64,000 nt of DNA from Hymenolepis diminuta (lineage: Eukaryota > Platyhelminthes > Cestoda > Cyclophyllidea > Hymenolepididae), in assembly GCA_900708905.1 (NCBI GenBank), contig CAADRB010000033.1, positions 610,613 to 674,612 of the forward strand. The letters are read 5' to 3'. Below the pieces are notes generated by a model, which worked only from the letters and a program-made list of their open reading frames with translations, did no database searches and was not told the DNA's origin. The translations under genes and the position numbers were made by a program. This document shows, piece by piece, positions 12,601-27,173 of this stretch. Within the stretch, counting starts at the first letter, position 1, and every line of letters starts with the position of its first letter.

Positions 12601-12954
12601 AACAAGAACTTATAGTGCCCGATTTTCAAATGCTATAAATCTTTTAAAAGGTGAGGGTGGTTGAAACATAATATATCGGAATTTTAGTCTCAGTATTGAC
12701 ATCAGATTCAATGCGAATCTCCCTAAAAGCAGGAGCATATATTCTTCCTTGCTGAGAAGAAAATAAAATAAAATAAAAAACTTCATGGACCAAGATTTCT
12801 TACCTTTTTCAATCTATTTAATCTCAGATAAAGCTATATAGCCAGTTGCCAAACAGTACAGTGTACGCCAACTTTACAAATTAACGGGCTTATTAATTTA
12901 TTTATTAATAAGGTCAGAGATCTCGAGATCATCAGCCCACAGTCAGTGATGTGA
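9686..12954. other. Intergenic DNA without recognisable genes
   Basis: Short open frames occur by chance, the longest (102 codons, minus strand, 10654-10962) having no family resemblance. Pyrimidine-rich patches lie near 9860-9910 and 10560-10620. Confidence 0.35.
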
Positions 12955-13100
12955 ATATTGATCCCTCTGATTAGTTGGCGGAAAGCAAATTTCCTAAAAC
13001 TGTGGTTCCAGGATACCCTTCCTCTGTCGCAGTTAGAATTACAAATCTGAAAATCTTTATGAAATAAGAAATACGGAAGTATATCTAGCTGCACGTGCTG
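12955..13100 (+). repeat. Dispersed repeat family B, probable fragment
   Basis: The segment contains ctgattagttggcgg, then tggttccaggatacccttcc, then a gcagtt block. It resembles 29110-29310 and 42260-42430, which have tgattaattctggtca and ggctccaggatacc. The similarity is patchy. Confidence 0.35.
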
Positions 13101-16100
13101 TCTTCTGTTAATAGCGGAGAAAATTTTCTATCTTAACATCTCCAGTGAACGAAATGGCATTAATGCCATTTTAAACAAAATATTTTAAAATGATCAACGA
13201 TTATAAAATTGATTTAAAATTTTCCTCTTGTAATCGGAATCAGTTATAAAAGTGCTGGAAGTTGTAGGGAAAAAGATACTTAATGAATTATGTAGTAGTA
13301 ACTAGAAGGGTTGAATGTAAAGATGCGCGTGATGAAAAATTTTTCATTTTGCAAATAAATAAGCAAAAGTAAATACAACTTGAAGAAATGGAAACAAATA
13401 ATAATACAAACGCAATGATATTGAAGGTGAAATGAACACTTGGTTGACTAGTTCTTTTCATAGCTATTACTTTCGCTATTCCATTCTATATCGTTGAGGT
13501 CAGAAATTAATTTAAAATGAATGATGAAGATAGAATATGAAACCCTGATGAAGATAAATGTATTGATTAAATTTCCTTGGTAATATCTCATTGCTGCTCT
13601 AATGAACCTAGTTATGACTTTAAGAATATATATTATATCGATCGGTCAACTAGCTCTCAAGACCGCGGACATGAACTCACCCAGTAACCCAAGTCAAAGA
13701 AGTGGGGAATTTTGGAAGCATAGAGAGTTGTCGACTTTTTCAAAAGGAGTATAATTCTCTTTGCTATATACAACGGAAATACTCCGAGTTTGTTGATCAG
13801 TAGATTTAATTGCATGGTTGGTCAAGCCGTCTTGATAAATTTGTATTTTCATGCAGACATGCGTAGGATTAAAGTTGTCAGTTGCTGTCAGCTTATCTAT
13901 AACTACTTCTTACACATTTTCAGAATTATGGAGAATAATTGAATCCTAATTATGGTTAAATAACCAGACTTTTGTTACTGTACAAAATGATCACTTCCAT
14001 TTTGACGTTTGTACCGAGAAACATTGTACTCAGATTATGTATTTTCAAATAACCCCGAAAACTTACTTTTATACGATTAAATAATGCGTTATTATGGAGA
14101 AAGTAATAATCAATACTTAATAGAAAAGGAACATTAAAACGCGCATATATTTGAAATGAAATACAAAAAAAATCTCCGTACACATTATTTTTATGACGAA
14201 ATTGGCCTGAAAAGCACAATAAAACTCATGTACATGAATGTATATAGTAACAAATTGCATCACAATAAACAAGTAAGAGTTATCGCCTATTACCTTCTCT
14301 GCCTCCCTGTGGACCAATTTGAATATCATAAACAGCAATCATTTATGCTTCTGTTCGGGAATAAGAACAAGAAAATCCACATAGGCAATAGACCCAAATT
14401 CGTTATTTACAAAAGTATTTCTCTGAAGTCTGCCACCCACCCTCCAAAGTCGACATATGTAATTTCAAAATCCAGACATATTATCGCTGTCGATTAAAGG
14501 AGAATAATCAAAATTTAAATTCAATTATTTTATAAAATGCGCAATTATGGGACTCAGCATATAAAATATTTGTGCAAAACATTCCACTAATGCTACAATT
14601 TGGTAATAAATGAATGTGATAAATTTAATGCAATATAGACAAAATTTGACAAACATTTGAAATGGTTAAATTTAAATAGGAAAATAATGAAATTAATGAA
14701 CATTTAATTTCGCAAATGTTATCCTTTGTTACAAATCAATTCAGATAAACAAGGGATGCAAGTCACTCACCAACTTTGATGTAATTTCCAAAGCGCTCTC
14801 TTATTGAATGCGAGTAACAATAATGCAGAGTTCTTGGAATATTGGGAGCATATATAAAAGTTATTTTCTCTTTATTCGACAAAATAATCTGCATGAGCGA
14901 CTTTCGCTCATATTAATTTTTAAGCACTTCCGGATCATTGTATGTTTCAGTGTAAAATGAGATGCTCGAGGAGAGAAAATCTGAATGTTCAATCTTTTCT
15001 TTTTAGCCGATTAAAATGACGGTAAAAAAGGTAATAAAAGAACTGACAGCTGAATAATTACAAAATAAAGGTGAGAACAAAGTCACTCTAAGAAAATTTG
15101 TATGCAAGAAGCTGGAATAAGATTAAAATAAAAATACTAGCAGAGAAATAAGGTGAAGAACGTTATTGACACTTCACCTGTAGTTTTACTCATTTTCCTG
15201 CCATTTCTTTATTCTTTATCCTCTGAATATTTTTCTTCATACAACTGTCATACAACTAACATTAGAAACTAGTTTAATAGAAGACAGGTCTTTAAAACTG
15301 AATCGGTTCCGCGCGAACTACTCCCCATGCTCTCGGATGAATGTCATTTTTGTGAACTGTGAGACTAAGAAATTACATCAAATACAAAACTGTGTTCTTG
15401 AGAAATGACATCTAGAACGATTTTATTTAGCCTCTATTCTGAATTTATCAGGATAAAAGCTCATATTGAGTAGATTCTTGTGAGTTCCTTCATTTTAAAA
15501 CCATATATACTAGTACTATCCTGTATTTTCGTCCCTTAGAAGAAAATCTACGCTTCTTTTAGCCAACTTAAAAGTCAACTACAGAGATAGTAATCTAGAA
15601 TTTACTTAAAATACCAGAGAATATGCATAATATTTTGGTTTCGAAAGGTGAGACGATGAGGTACTCACTAAAAAATGCATAACCCAAATTGAAAATTTAA
15701 ATGCAGCAAGATAGTTATTAACAATTTATATTTAATCCCCTCTCCATTACCCCTTTTCAGACTATTTACCATGAGCCGATTTCACTTGTTTTCCCATGGT
15801 AATAAACTTGTAAACCTAATTCTGACTTGTTGTGAGTTAAAATGATAAATTAACTAACAATCAATTACACAGATATGTTAATTTTGTTGAACTCATAAAT
15901 ACATCTCTAGAGGAAATTATTGAAAGTTACCGACCACTTTGATTCCTCGTTTTACAGGATCATAATATCATGGAATCAGCAAATCAAAGTTGATATGGAA
16001 GCGTTTCTTTTAGTAAGCTAGATCGATACTTACAGTAAATCATGTTGACTAACTTACCATTCCGATCTTTTAAGAATGTGAAAATCTTAGATGTCAGCGT

Positions 16101-18026
16101 GCATGAAGTACCACCGTTTTTTAAAATCCCATTAATGATATTTTTGGCATTTAAAGGTAATTAAAATTTGAAATCTAAATACCAGAAAATTGAACAGTTA
16201 ATTTATAAACCGTCAAACTTAATGTCCTTGATCTTTAGAAATGATCTCATACTCCTTTTAAATCAGTTAATAAGAAAATTGTATTTACCAGAACGAAGAA
16301 ATTTTTAAGCAAAATTAGGAGAAAATTAAACAAAGCGTGAGGTGTTTCTTTAACCGGTCGGAGATTACTAGTCATTTTCATTGAGTTCTTCTCTCAATTT
16401 CTTTTTTTCCTTTTATAGTTTAGTTAAAAAGTTTACATGTAAGTTCTAGCTTACACATGGTAGATCTATCTTTAAGGAAGATGTTAGTTGAAGTAAAGAA
16501 GAATGGGAAACTGAGAAATGTATGCAGAGCTTAAGTTGCAATTTAACCCCATTTGTCTCTAAAAATTCATGTCTTGAGATTATTGAGAGCATAGCTTTCA
16601 AGAAAAATTGTTAAAAAAGTAGACTTTTAAGAGTAAACATTTGATTTCATTTGCATGTTTTGTTCATATTTGTTTGATTTAATGCGAACACCCGAATTTG
16701 TCACATTGGAAAGATTGGATGATGTCGCTTCTCCTCTTAGAGTATCGGAGTCGTAAGTTGGCATGAGGTAGCAAAATTTATCACTAAAATCCACGTTTGT
16801 ATGATGGTACAAACCATCATGATTCATACTTTGACCTTATTTTGGTTTTCAGTGACAGTAATTAAGGGGTAAAAGAGGGAGAATAAATTGTCATATGCAA
16901 ACAAATATATATATATATATATTATTAAAGTTTGAAAACTAAAATACATCATTAGCATATCTTACAATTATTGATAAAAATAAATATTGATTAACCTCGG
17001 AGTAACTTCTGCTTACAAGGGCGAAAGTGTCAGATTAATCACATTTGGATAAAGAACTTAAAATGTTTTAAAAGCTGCTTTTATTTCTCAATGAAATATG
17101 TGAATACCATTTAATTAAACACTTTAAAATTTTAATTTAGGTATTTACGACAATTTTAATTCAACTGGGCTCAAAATTCTTCAATTTCATTCCGACTAAC
17201 ATGCACAAACCTGGATTGAACATCCAACTCACACTAATTAAAAAATGGAGAATTCTCTCACTGTCCTGTTTGTTTCAATCCAGTTTGAATTAAATAAACC
17301 AAATTTTTGCAAAAAGCCATTTTCAATGAATTAATCATTTCACTTTTCTATAAGTAGATTATTTGCACATTTTCCTAATGCTAAAAAGGTACATTGGATT
17401 TTAAAAGCACGTATTCATAAATTTATCAAAAAATTCCGCAAAATCAACTGGGAAAATAAATTAGAAAAGCCAAAAACATATTTTCTTAGTTTTATGTCTA
17501 CATTATTTTAATATCTCACTATGTCTTCATTCGCGAGGGGTTTAAGCCAATGATGTAAAAGTTCAACAGGATTTAATTTATTTAATTACTCTTATTAGGA
17601 ATTAAAAAGGGTTATATTTCATCGAACTCTTTGATCTAATTAGTTTTCAGACTAGTGAAATCAATATCCATCCCTCCTGAGATCTGACCTGATGCTGCGA
17701 AATCGTGGCTCTTTGATTAGGCCGAATTGAGAACAGAGGAGGAAAATTTATGAGAAGTACAATTTAATAATTTATATTCACTTGTGCCTGATTCTACATA
17801 GCTAGCCTGGGGGCTTTATTTGGTGTTTTTGAAGGTAATTCTACATTATAAATGGGGATCTAGAAGCATGCCTTCATATGTGCACACGTCGGTAAATATC
17901 TAGAACATCAGAGAAAAGCATGGAAAAATAAGAAATAATGGATATTTTGTTTTAATACTATGCTCTAAGTAAGGAAGTGTGCAAAAATTCATCATAAGCT
18001 CCTGACTCAGTCGCAAATTTAAATAA
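13101..18026. other. Intergenic AT-rich DNA
   Basis: I see no gene. A short stretch at about 15735-15815 (cccctctccattacccct, then gccgatttcacttgttttcc) resembles the tail of repeat family A. The TA run at 16905-16923 is listed separately. Confidence 0.35.
16905..16923. repeat. (TA)n microsatellite
   Basis: About nine TA units follow acaaa and precede ttattaaag. It is a simple repeat. Confidence 0.85.
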
Positions 18027-18420
18027 CCTTGAGTAAACACGGCTTACGGAGCTGGCTAACTTCAAAATTTTATCCTCCATCTCTGTTTTATTAAAACGGT
18101 ATTCTGGAAAATATCATTTACGATCATTCGCCCCCTCAAGCATTGGGAAAATGAATTGCAGCTGGAACTTCGATTCTTCTTTTTTAAACACTGAAAATTG
18201 TAAACAAGTATTTGCTGCAATCTGGAGGAAAAATGATGAAATTTAAACGTTGGAATATGAACTGCCCGTCTGGTAAATATTGTACAAATCGAGTCCAAAA
18301 TCCTAAGAAGTAAGACACTTCAAAATCTTCACGCTACCCTCGTTACCTTTCTGATCCCCTCTCCCTTATCAGTTATTGAATTTACTGTTATTCCATATCA
18401 ATCACTTTTCACAAATAAAA
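18027..18420 (+). repeat. Dispersed repeat family A, copy 2 (long)
   Basis: This copy includes the upstream block ccttgagtaaacacggctta-cggagctggctaactt, then tttgctgcaatctgg, ctgcccgtctggtaaatatt, gtacaaatcgagtccaaaat, ctcccttatcagttattg and the degraded tail. It shows that the full element is near 400 bp. Confidence 0.7.
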
Positions 18421-21400
18421 ACTGCAAGTTATTTTTGTACTACTTTAGAAAATAATAGAGATGAAAAGTCTTCATATCCATGACCGAGATTAACAGTTTC
18501 ATTGAAAGATACTAATTTTCAAGTGCATCAAAATGGGGTATTTTATTTGGCTGGTAGCAACTCTTTCAAACGACAATCACTACAGATTTTGCAACCGACT
18601 TTGGTCGTGAAAACAGGGAATATAAAAATAAATTACTGTGGCAATTAAAATGCTATAATATTTATGACTAATTAAGAAGGAAAAAGTATTACTAATGCGT
18701 AATATCTAAGCCCATCAATATGAGCTATCTTTAACCTTTACGACTTTCACTAACGAAATACTAATCTTTTTATTCAAGAGGTACTAATGACTGAAAGATT
18801 CAAATAATTTAAAATGATCGACGAAGTAAATTTGGGCTCTCAAATTTAACAACTCAAAAGGAAAAAATTATAAGTGATGTTGTTTTTTCTACAAATGCAA
18901 TGCAATATAATCACTATTACGTTTCATACATCCGCAGGGGATCAGCACGTGTCAAATTTAACGGTGCGTCTGTTGCTTGCAGTCTTCTCTTGGAATTCAT
19001 AGGATTATGCGTATTAAATAGGAGATTGTTCGATATTCTCATATTATTAAAAGAGATTCAAGCAATTGTCAAGTTTCAAATATTTTCAAGTTTCTGAGTT
19101 ATAAACAGAGCATTCAGAGTGCTATCCAACTTGCACCTTAGGGGAGCTTAGAATTTGACTGTTGTTTCTCCTTGTGTTGCCTGCAATCAAAATAAAATGT
19201 TCAGGTTCGATTTCCCGAACTAAAATCTACTTTTCGCTTGATATAGCATCAGAGTACAGCGTACCGTTGAATATTTGCAAATTTGGCAGAGGTAGCTATT
19301 TCATGATTTATTCAGTTGGAAATTAAGCACATCTCATCAAACTTAGGTGTCGAAGCTAATTTAAATTGTAACGTGTTAACACTTAACAATTTAAGTACCA
19401 TTTACAATTGTTTGACAAATGAGGATACATTTAGCCATAAAAGGAGAGATTTAATTTATAAAATGTATTAAAATGGTTTACGAAGTTAAAGAATTGCGAT
19501 AAATAGGGAAACATTTTAAGCAAAGTTTAAAGTAACTTTTATGAAATGGTTTCTTATTTTTTAAATTTGATTTTAATTTAATATTATTTAATGAAATAAT
19601 TTCAAAGAAACAGATTCAGATTGTACGACTAGTTGTATACTTACATATATTTTATTAAAATAAAAGCATAAGAGTATTTCAAAGTTTTCCAGTCTTTACT
19701 CACTTCAAAGTGTTTAAGTTTTTGTTATGCCACAGTGAATATTAATTGTCCAGTACTACTTAGGTGTTCTGTTACTGTAATCCACAATTGTTAGTTAGTT
19801 ATTCTAGTTCACGGCCCATTGCATTTGTTTTATGCAACTTCGCGGGATATTTGAAATTTTAGGAATCATGACTACTGATTAAACTATTTCTACTATGTTA
19901 TTATAAACATATCGTTATAGAAATGCCAATAGAACAAAAGTTTTTATTGAGAGTAAATTAAACCGACAAATAATTTTGTTGTTAATTTTTTGATACCAAA
20001 GTGTACTCACCTCTCACTTAATTATTAGCTGTTGTTTGAATCAAACAAAAACATATACAAGCCAAATCGTCAATAATGACAAAATAGAAAAAAACTCATG
20101 ACAAATAAGAGAACAATGAATTCATTTTAATTTTCATAAATTTTTTTATTTGCTTTAGAATTGTATTATTAAAATTAGTTTAGTTTGTATGATGCTTGTT
20201 AGTTCAGGGATGAAGGGAAAATAGACAATTATGCAATTTGCCTTTTCTAGTTAGCAATGTTCCAATCAAAATTTGGATGCAAAAACCATTAAAGTTCAAT
20301 ATTTCGCCAAAGTTAATAAATTTTTATTAGATTAAAATATTATATTCTACGAAAAAACATCTTTTCAAATGAATTATAATTAATTCATAGTGAATTCGAA
20401 ATATAATATATGATTATAAGTTTTATGGAACAAAATAATTCAAACAAATAAATCGGTTATTATTTAAAGTTGCGTGAATAAAAACTGAAAGCTGAAAACG
20501 AATTTTGGTTGGTAATTAATTTAAAAATAGTTGAAAATAAAATTTTTTGTTGAATTTTATTCTTTCACCAATAAAATAAGAAAGTTATTATTTTACCGAA
20601 AACGCAGAGGTTTCATGATTGAGGAGGGGTCATTTTTACAACCGCCCAGTATTATAAAATAAAATTTAGTTCTTATAAGATTGTCCAAAGTAAAATTTTA
20701 ACTAACTGCCTATGCAGACTCCGAATTTTGATTTGCAGGGAAGAAAATTTCATGTTTTTTTTTAGAGAGACCCTCAACCACACTCTCTAAGTAATTCGAT
20801 TTGCACATTGTGGATAAAAATGCTAGTTAATTTAAAAGTATAATCCATATTTTGTTTCATTTGCATTAAAGTAAGCAAAAAAACAACGATTCCTTCAAAT
20901 ACACTGAAATTAATATTTTATCATCAACCAATCTTTTGAGACTTAAAAATTGTTCAGATACCGTAATATTTTTGTAAGCATTACATGCTGCATTTCATGA
21001 TTTTTGTCACGGTGAAGCAGTCCACTAAGAGAAGGAGATAGCATAAAAATATAAAATTAATGTAATGATATCTGAAAAATTTTATAAAATGGCATCTAAA
21101 TCGGGAGATTTAGATAGTTCCCTTTCCATCTCTTAGGTTTTTTTCATGGCTTTATATTCAGACATTCCAATTTTCCAACTTTGGGATTTGCTCCCCGAGA
21201 TTTGACATTATTGGAGAGTTAATTGATTTAGATTCATATTTCATCAAATAGTCAGGATACTAGAATGAGGCCTAAAACTGAAATGGTTTCAACATAGCAG
21301 AGTCACTAAGGTTTACTCAAGATAGACTCTGATTATTAATGTTCTAATTTTATATTAACTTTGGTTGCACTCATAAAACGTTTGTTTATGTAAAAATATA

Positions 21401-22850
21401 AACAAATACAGTTTTTTATCTAAGTGAATGATCAAAGTTTTGATATCCATAAGTTTAGTCCACATTGATCATTGCCATTTGACGAGTAAAAGCTTTATAT
21501 GTGAGTTTCTTAACCATGAAAGGTAAATTTCTATAATTTTTTCCATCGCTTTAGAAAATTTAGATGGAATCGTTAGCTACTCATTTGGTTCCAGTAAGAA
21601 AGAAATACAGGGATCTGAAAAGACGAAATAAATATAATTCCTTCTTCACTATTAGGATAAAGTGAACAGCAGATGTTAATAAACACCTGACGATCAAAAA
21701 CGATAAGTCTTAACTGCAGCATGAATAGGTTGTTGTGTGGGTCTGAACATAGATACCTACCCAGATAGCAATCACCGCTCGGGGGCATCGGCGACAGGGG
21801 ATGACTGATGTCTCACGAAGAAATGTTTACATATAAACCTTCATTCGTTTATCAATAAATCGGGGTAGCTTCCTGGCTGACTCTACACTGTTCTGATAGC
21901 ATGAGTGACTTGACTTCTTTCTTCTTTGTAGCCTGGTCCATGCAATTTTTATATAACTCAGGATATGGTTTAAGATAAGAAGTTTATATAGTATATCTTT
22001 ATCAAAAAGATTTTAACTAATTCTTCACAACCATTAGAATATTTGATGTAAGGTTGTATTTCTTGGAGCTGAATATTTCTGCAAACAAACAGGAGCTGGT
22101 CCTAGAAATAAGTCAAAAGAACGATCAGAAACGAAATATTTTCACATTTTATTTGTTGAGACGACATCCAGCTAAAACGATCATTACATTTCAAGGGCTG
22201 GTAGACAAATTAAAAAGCATAAAAATAAAATTTCAAACGCGGAAAATATTTTCGTTTCTAGTTGAAGGATTTCCAAAAATCGCACAATTTTAATAATGTC
22301 CCTTTTAATTCCCTTTGAAGTATCATCAAAAACGCATAAATCAAAGTATTTTCAACAAATGTGGACAAGTTAGAATGTTAAAAGGAGATATCAGAAACTA
22401 AGAAGCACAAGCAGACCTTAAAGTTGCTTTCAGAAATAATTGGGAAATAATTTCTGACGATATTTACTGTAGCCAGAATGTTATAATTATGTTTAATTAA
22501 AGCAAAATTTGCTTATTTCAAGAATGAATATATTAATGTTTTAGATTTATGAAGGAACTATGCTTTTCACTTTTAATTTTGTCCGATTTATTTATTTACA
22601 CATTCATTCTAATCACTCTAATGATATTTTGAACTATTTCTGAAATTAATTGATTTCAATCCTAAAACATAAAGATTTATTTCTAGTTTGCCCAATAGCA
22701 CTTAATGTTCAGCTAAAGCTTGAATTTGAAGGCCATCGGACAAAAATTGACACTGGATTCCGGATTATTTGCCACCCCAAGTGCATGGAATATTCAAGTT
22801 TAAAAATGCGTAACAATTCGCTCTGTGTGACGCTCAATTACACTCGATTA
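18421..22850. other. Intergenic AT-rich DNA
   Basis: I see no convincing gene. A perfect-looking B-box-like motif (ggttcgatttcc, about 19204) lies inside a 7-bp-stem hairpin rather than a tRNA fold. Confidence 0.35.
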
Positions 22851-23181
22851 ACTTTGAGTGAAAACAGCTTATATGAAGCTCTGCCAACTTGCAATTTTAA
22901 CATGCAACATTATTTGCCTTCCCAACCATTAAAAGAAAAAAGGTGAATTGAGGTGACAAACACTGACTCTTCTCGATTAATAAAATCAATTAACACGCAC
23001 TTTATATCGTACACAAGAATTTGCTGCAATAAAAGAGACGATTCATGACTTTTGAATTTCAGAACCTGAAATTAGTGTGCAATTTAAAAACTATTGTGCA
23101 ATCCGAATTCACTATTCAAATATTGTAGGACTTTGACACCTCTCATTGCCTATCAGAATCCTTTTGACCTCCTCCCCCCCC
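22851..23181 (+). repeat. Dispersed repeat family A, copy 3
   Basis: It starts with actttgagtgaaaacagctt and agctctgccaacttgc. It continues with cccaaccattaaaag, acacgcactttatatcgt, acaagaatttgctgcaat and ctattgtgcaatccgaattc. It stops at a C-run next to the N gap. Confidence 0.7.
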
Positions 23182-23194
23182 NNNNNNNNNNNNN
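23182..23194. other. 13-base assembly gap after a poly-C run
   Basis: Thirteen N follow a run of nine C. The C-run probably stopped sequencing or assembly. Confidence 0.95.
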
Positions 23195-25019
23195 ACTGAA
23201 ATTTCTGTTAACATATTTCAGGTGCTTCCCATAGTTGAAATTTGTAACATTATTGTATCACTGTGTGCAAAAATGATAATTAACCAAAGTCTTTAAAATG
23301 TCCTAAAAGGACGCAATTATTTATTAACTATATTTTAAGTATAAATAAAAGCAAAAATAATGTCAGGTAAACCTATTAACAGCTAAGTATTTCCCGATGA
23401 CTGAATAAAACCTTCTAAATTAATAAACGTAGACAGTATCAGATTTAAAATTTATGCTGCAGTTACAAGAATAGTTCCATAATGGGAAATATGTAATTAC
23501 AAAAGCAAATTGAAGAGCATGAAGCTGAATTTAATGGATGTATATTCAATAATTTAACAATATGTCAATTTAAATAAATCCCAGTATGCTCTGCCTCGCT
23601 AATCTCAGCTGCTTGCGTTTGAGTGTGAGAAGAGAGAAATGAAGGGACAATAGGTCAGCCGGCTTTGGGTATCGTGGAGGTCAACACCCCGAGAATTATA
23701 AGAACGAAGTTATGGAATTTGAAATCAGAAACATTTAAAATAATATGCTTGCAGAGAATTAGTTCTTTGAATAATTTATTTGTAAAATTCTAGTCAGATT
23801 AAAATAATAAATTTTGCTTAATCGCAATTATTTAAAAGTAAAATTATATAAATTTGGCAGAAGAGATGCAACCAATAAGTGATGCCAGCAAAATTTTGAG
23901 AATCACATTTAACAAAAACATGCAAGCCGAACTGGTTGAAAGGACGCAAATTAAGTTTATTCTCAGGACTGCTCAACAAAATTTGTTTCCGGATGAACAA
24001 TTACAGAAAACTTTTAAGTGAGTTTCCTGCAAAAGCATTCGGTAGAATCGATTGTTTGTTTAAATATTTAAAAGCATATGGTTTCTTTAGAGGTCTGCAA
24101 TAAGGTGATATATTAATAAATTAAATCAGGCCACATTTGCATTTTGAAAAGTTCACAAACATCTTGCTGATGTTGTTTAAATTAACTTCTCGTTTTCAGA
24201 TTTAGGAATATAATGAGCATTTTATATTAATTGGGTTTAATATATATATTTTATTGCACTAATGAACCTATTATTAATACCCAGAGTTTTTTAAATTTGT
24301 GATTACCATATAGCATCTTAATATAGGAGTCAGCAAAACGGAAGGAGGATGTCGTGAAGGTCATTATTATATTTTATGAAATCAGGAAGCGTAAAAGTGC
24401 CCACTTTTCAAAAAATGCATAATTCAATTCGTAGTATTCAAAAGGTCTTTTTATGAAGTAGTCAGGGTTGATTTAATTGAACAGTTGATAATTATGTGTT
24501 GGTTCGCATGTATCTTTGAGAACCATGAGTGTGCAGATCGAACTGACAAGGAAATATTTAAAAAGACGGCTTATTCTTATTAAGCCATAATTTCTCATTG
24601 GCGTATTATGCAAAAGTAATAACATTTGAAGGCCCCAATAATCAGTTTGTCATTTTAATGCTAAATCACTTTATTCTGCAGACTTTTGCAAAATGACTAT
24701 TAAAAGTAAGGAAAAATCTCTCAGCATAAATATTTTCTCTTTGGTGTTCAACAAAATGTGAACAGGTTAAATGCTCACAAATTCACTTAAAATAGTCAAT
24801 TTACGGAAATGAAACGAATTTATAATTTAAATATGATTACATTTTTATTCTGTGTTAAATTTTTCATATTAGCATAGATTAAATTATTTTTGCCATGCGA
24901 ACGTATATCGATGCAAAAGAGAATAAATCGCCAGTAGTTTGCTATTTCACTTTGTCTACAGAAATAGAAAAACTGTAATTTTAAACTCGAGAAGCAATTG
25001 AAATTTGGTCAAGAATAAT
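23195..25019. other. Intergenic AT-rich DNA
   Basis: Nothing recognised beyond plain AT-rich sequence with frequent stops. Confidence 0.35.
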
Positions 25020-25280
25020 AAAAGGTGAGTCAAAAATAAGTGGAAAAGGCAGAAAGAAGGATGTTAAGAGTAAAGTCGAGGTATCAAAAAGTCATTCTTC
25101 ATATGATTTCTGGATTCGGTTGTGCAGTCTTTACTCGATAGCAAACTAACGCTCTAACAACCAAATTTCATCATTCCTCCTCTGGACTGACGCAGATGGA
25201 GTACTTGAAGACCGTTTTAATCAAGAAGTGTCGGACTCGGCGCATCAATTCATTTTTTCCCAATAGTTGAGAAGACAAAA
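25020..25280 (-). repeat. Dispersed repeat family A, copy in reverse
   Basis: In reverse orientation it shows tctggattcggttgtgcagt, a degraded centre, and ttttaatcaagaagtgtcgg near the far end, in the expected family order. It is strongly diverged. Confidence 0.5.
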
Positions 25281-27170
25281 TGACCTGACAGGATATTCAG
25301 TGGTTTACAATTTTAACACAGCAGAGATGAAAACTCTCAGAATTATTATTTAGTTGATAATTTCTATTTTTTTACAAACGAGATAAATGATCATACAATT
25401 AATTATATAAATATTCGATTTACTTTAAATACAGGATTGAGATCAAAGCTATTGCACTGAGGAGATTTGATAAATAAAAAGTAATTTCTAATTAATACTG
25501 AAATTAATATCAGGAAAATCCAGTTTTTTTTACATATTTTTCGTCTTCTATCAAGACTTTATTGGTTTTCTTAATGAATTTTTTTAATACTTTCGCAAAT
25601 TAATTCTTTGGTGTACTTCAAAAGATTTTTTTAAAAGTAACAGCTTCGCTTCGAGTTTATAAATAATAAACAAAGCTCAAAAGTTGGCTATTTATAACTT
25701 TTTAAAGAGTCCTCGTTATCACCCGAACCGTATTCATTTCATTGGTAAATTACCTCGATATAACCGAGGAGCACTCTTTAGTTAAAATCTATCCAAAAGT
25801 CAGGACAACTTACTAAAACAATGAAAGTAACGCTTCTCAGTAAATAAAAAATTGCTTCAAAATTTTCATCAATAAATTCTTTGAATAGTCAGGAATTAAT
25901 GACATACTTAAATGAAAAATATCTATTCGAATTTAAAATATATCTGATTTCTTTTTAAATATCCCTTCATAATAAGCGTTTTTTGCTCTTAAGAATTGTC
26001 CTTTCAACACTCAAGTCATAAGAAAGATAATTCTTGCTAACCTTATCCGTCAACTTTCGTAGAAGTTGATTACTAGTTCTGAATTCTTTTATGTTTTCTC
26101 AAAAATGTACTGCTTATAAGAAGAATTGTCAATGGATTTTTCTTCATGGAATCATTTTACGGTCCCACTAAAGAACTCCAAATAATCAATAAATTTAAGC
26201 TTTAAACCTAATGAATGCTAGCGATAAGTATCAGGATATGATGTTGAAATTAAATTTTATGCAATTTTTAAGGCAAATTTTGGGGAAATAGCCGAAAAAT
26301 AATGGCTTGTATTCTTCTGAACTGATTAATCATGGATCATATTTCTCTTCCTTTCTCAGAAGTATATTCTTTTAACTATGTTTGCACTCATTAAATTAGT
26401 ATGAGATATGCCATCTTTACAAATATAAAAGAATATTATTATCATTTATCTGTTGCCTTAAAACTTTTATTCGTCCTCTTTAAGCTATAAGAAAATAACT
26501 TATCAGCACTTTGCAATTTTTTCTTGGTTTATGTTAATTGTTTGCTATTTTTGTCCTCTTTATTGTACGCCTAACTTCTGTATCTTCATGTGACGGATTC
26601 TCATCTTCCACTAACCAGATAAGCATGAAAAAGCGTAAAAACGCAATCATTTGTTGGTGGATCGACCGGGGTTTCTTAAAAATCAGTCCCAAACGGTTTA
26701 AATGTAGAATCTATTCAACAAGTTAAGCTGTTTCAATATATTTAATTTATTTTCCTTATTTCCAGGAGAATCCCAAAATAAAACAAACAGAAAAGTACTG
26801 ATGTGCCATTCATCATATTTGAGCCGATCTTTCGAATCAATAATAATTTTGCGTCCTCTCCCTTAAAACTGTATAAAACGAGATCCCTCGAACACAGGCC
26901 CTTTTTGCATCATGTTCGAATAGATACCTTTAGGTACTGACTTTGGCAGAAAGTGTACAATAAGGCTAGTAATTTAGCAGCATGGGAGAGTTGAGTGCTA
27001 AATCATTCTAAGTTTCACAGGTAAAAGTTAAATAGTGGAGGTGTATTAGAAACAGTAGAAAGCACCAATCATTTTCCGCATCAGTATTCAGGGTCCAAAA
27101 GGTATCTAAAGAGACTTATATTTTTGTAATTTAAACTAACCCCATAATAATTAATGTGTTAGACCACATG
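25281..27170. other. Intergenic AT-rich DNA
   Basis: No gene recognised. Short open frames around 26538-26726 have no family resemblance. Confidence 0.35.
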
Positions 27171-27173
27171 AGT

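Noticed and set aside
19198..19225. B-box-like ggttcgatttcc, possible tRNA or SINE promoter
   Set aside because: It sits in a 7-bp-stem hairpin; no A box at proper distance and no acceptor or anticodon stem could be folded around it.
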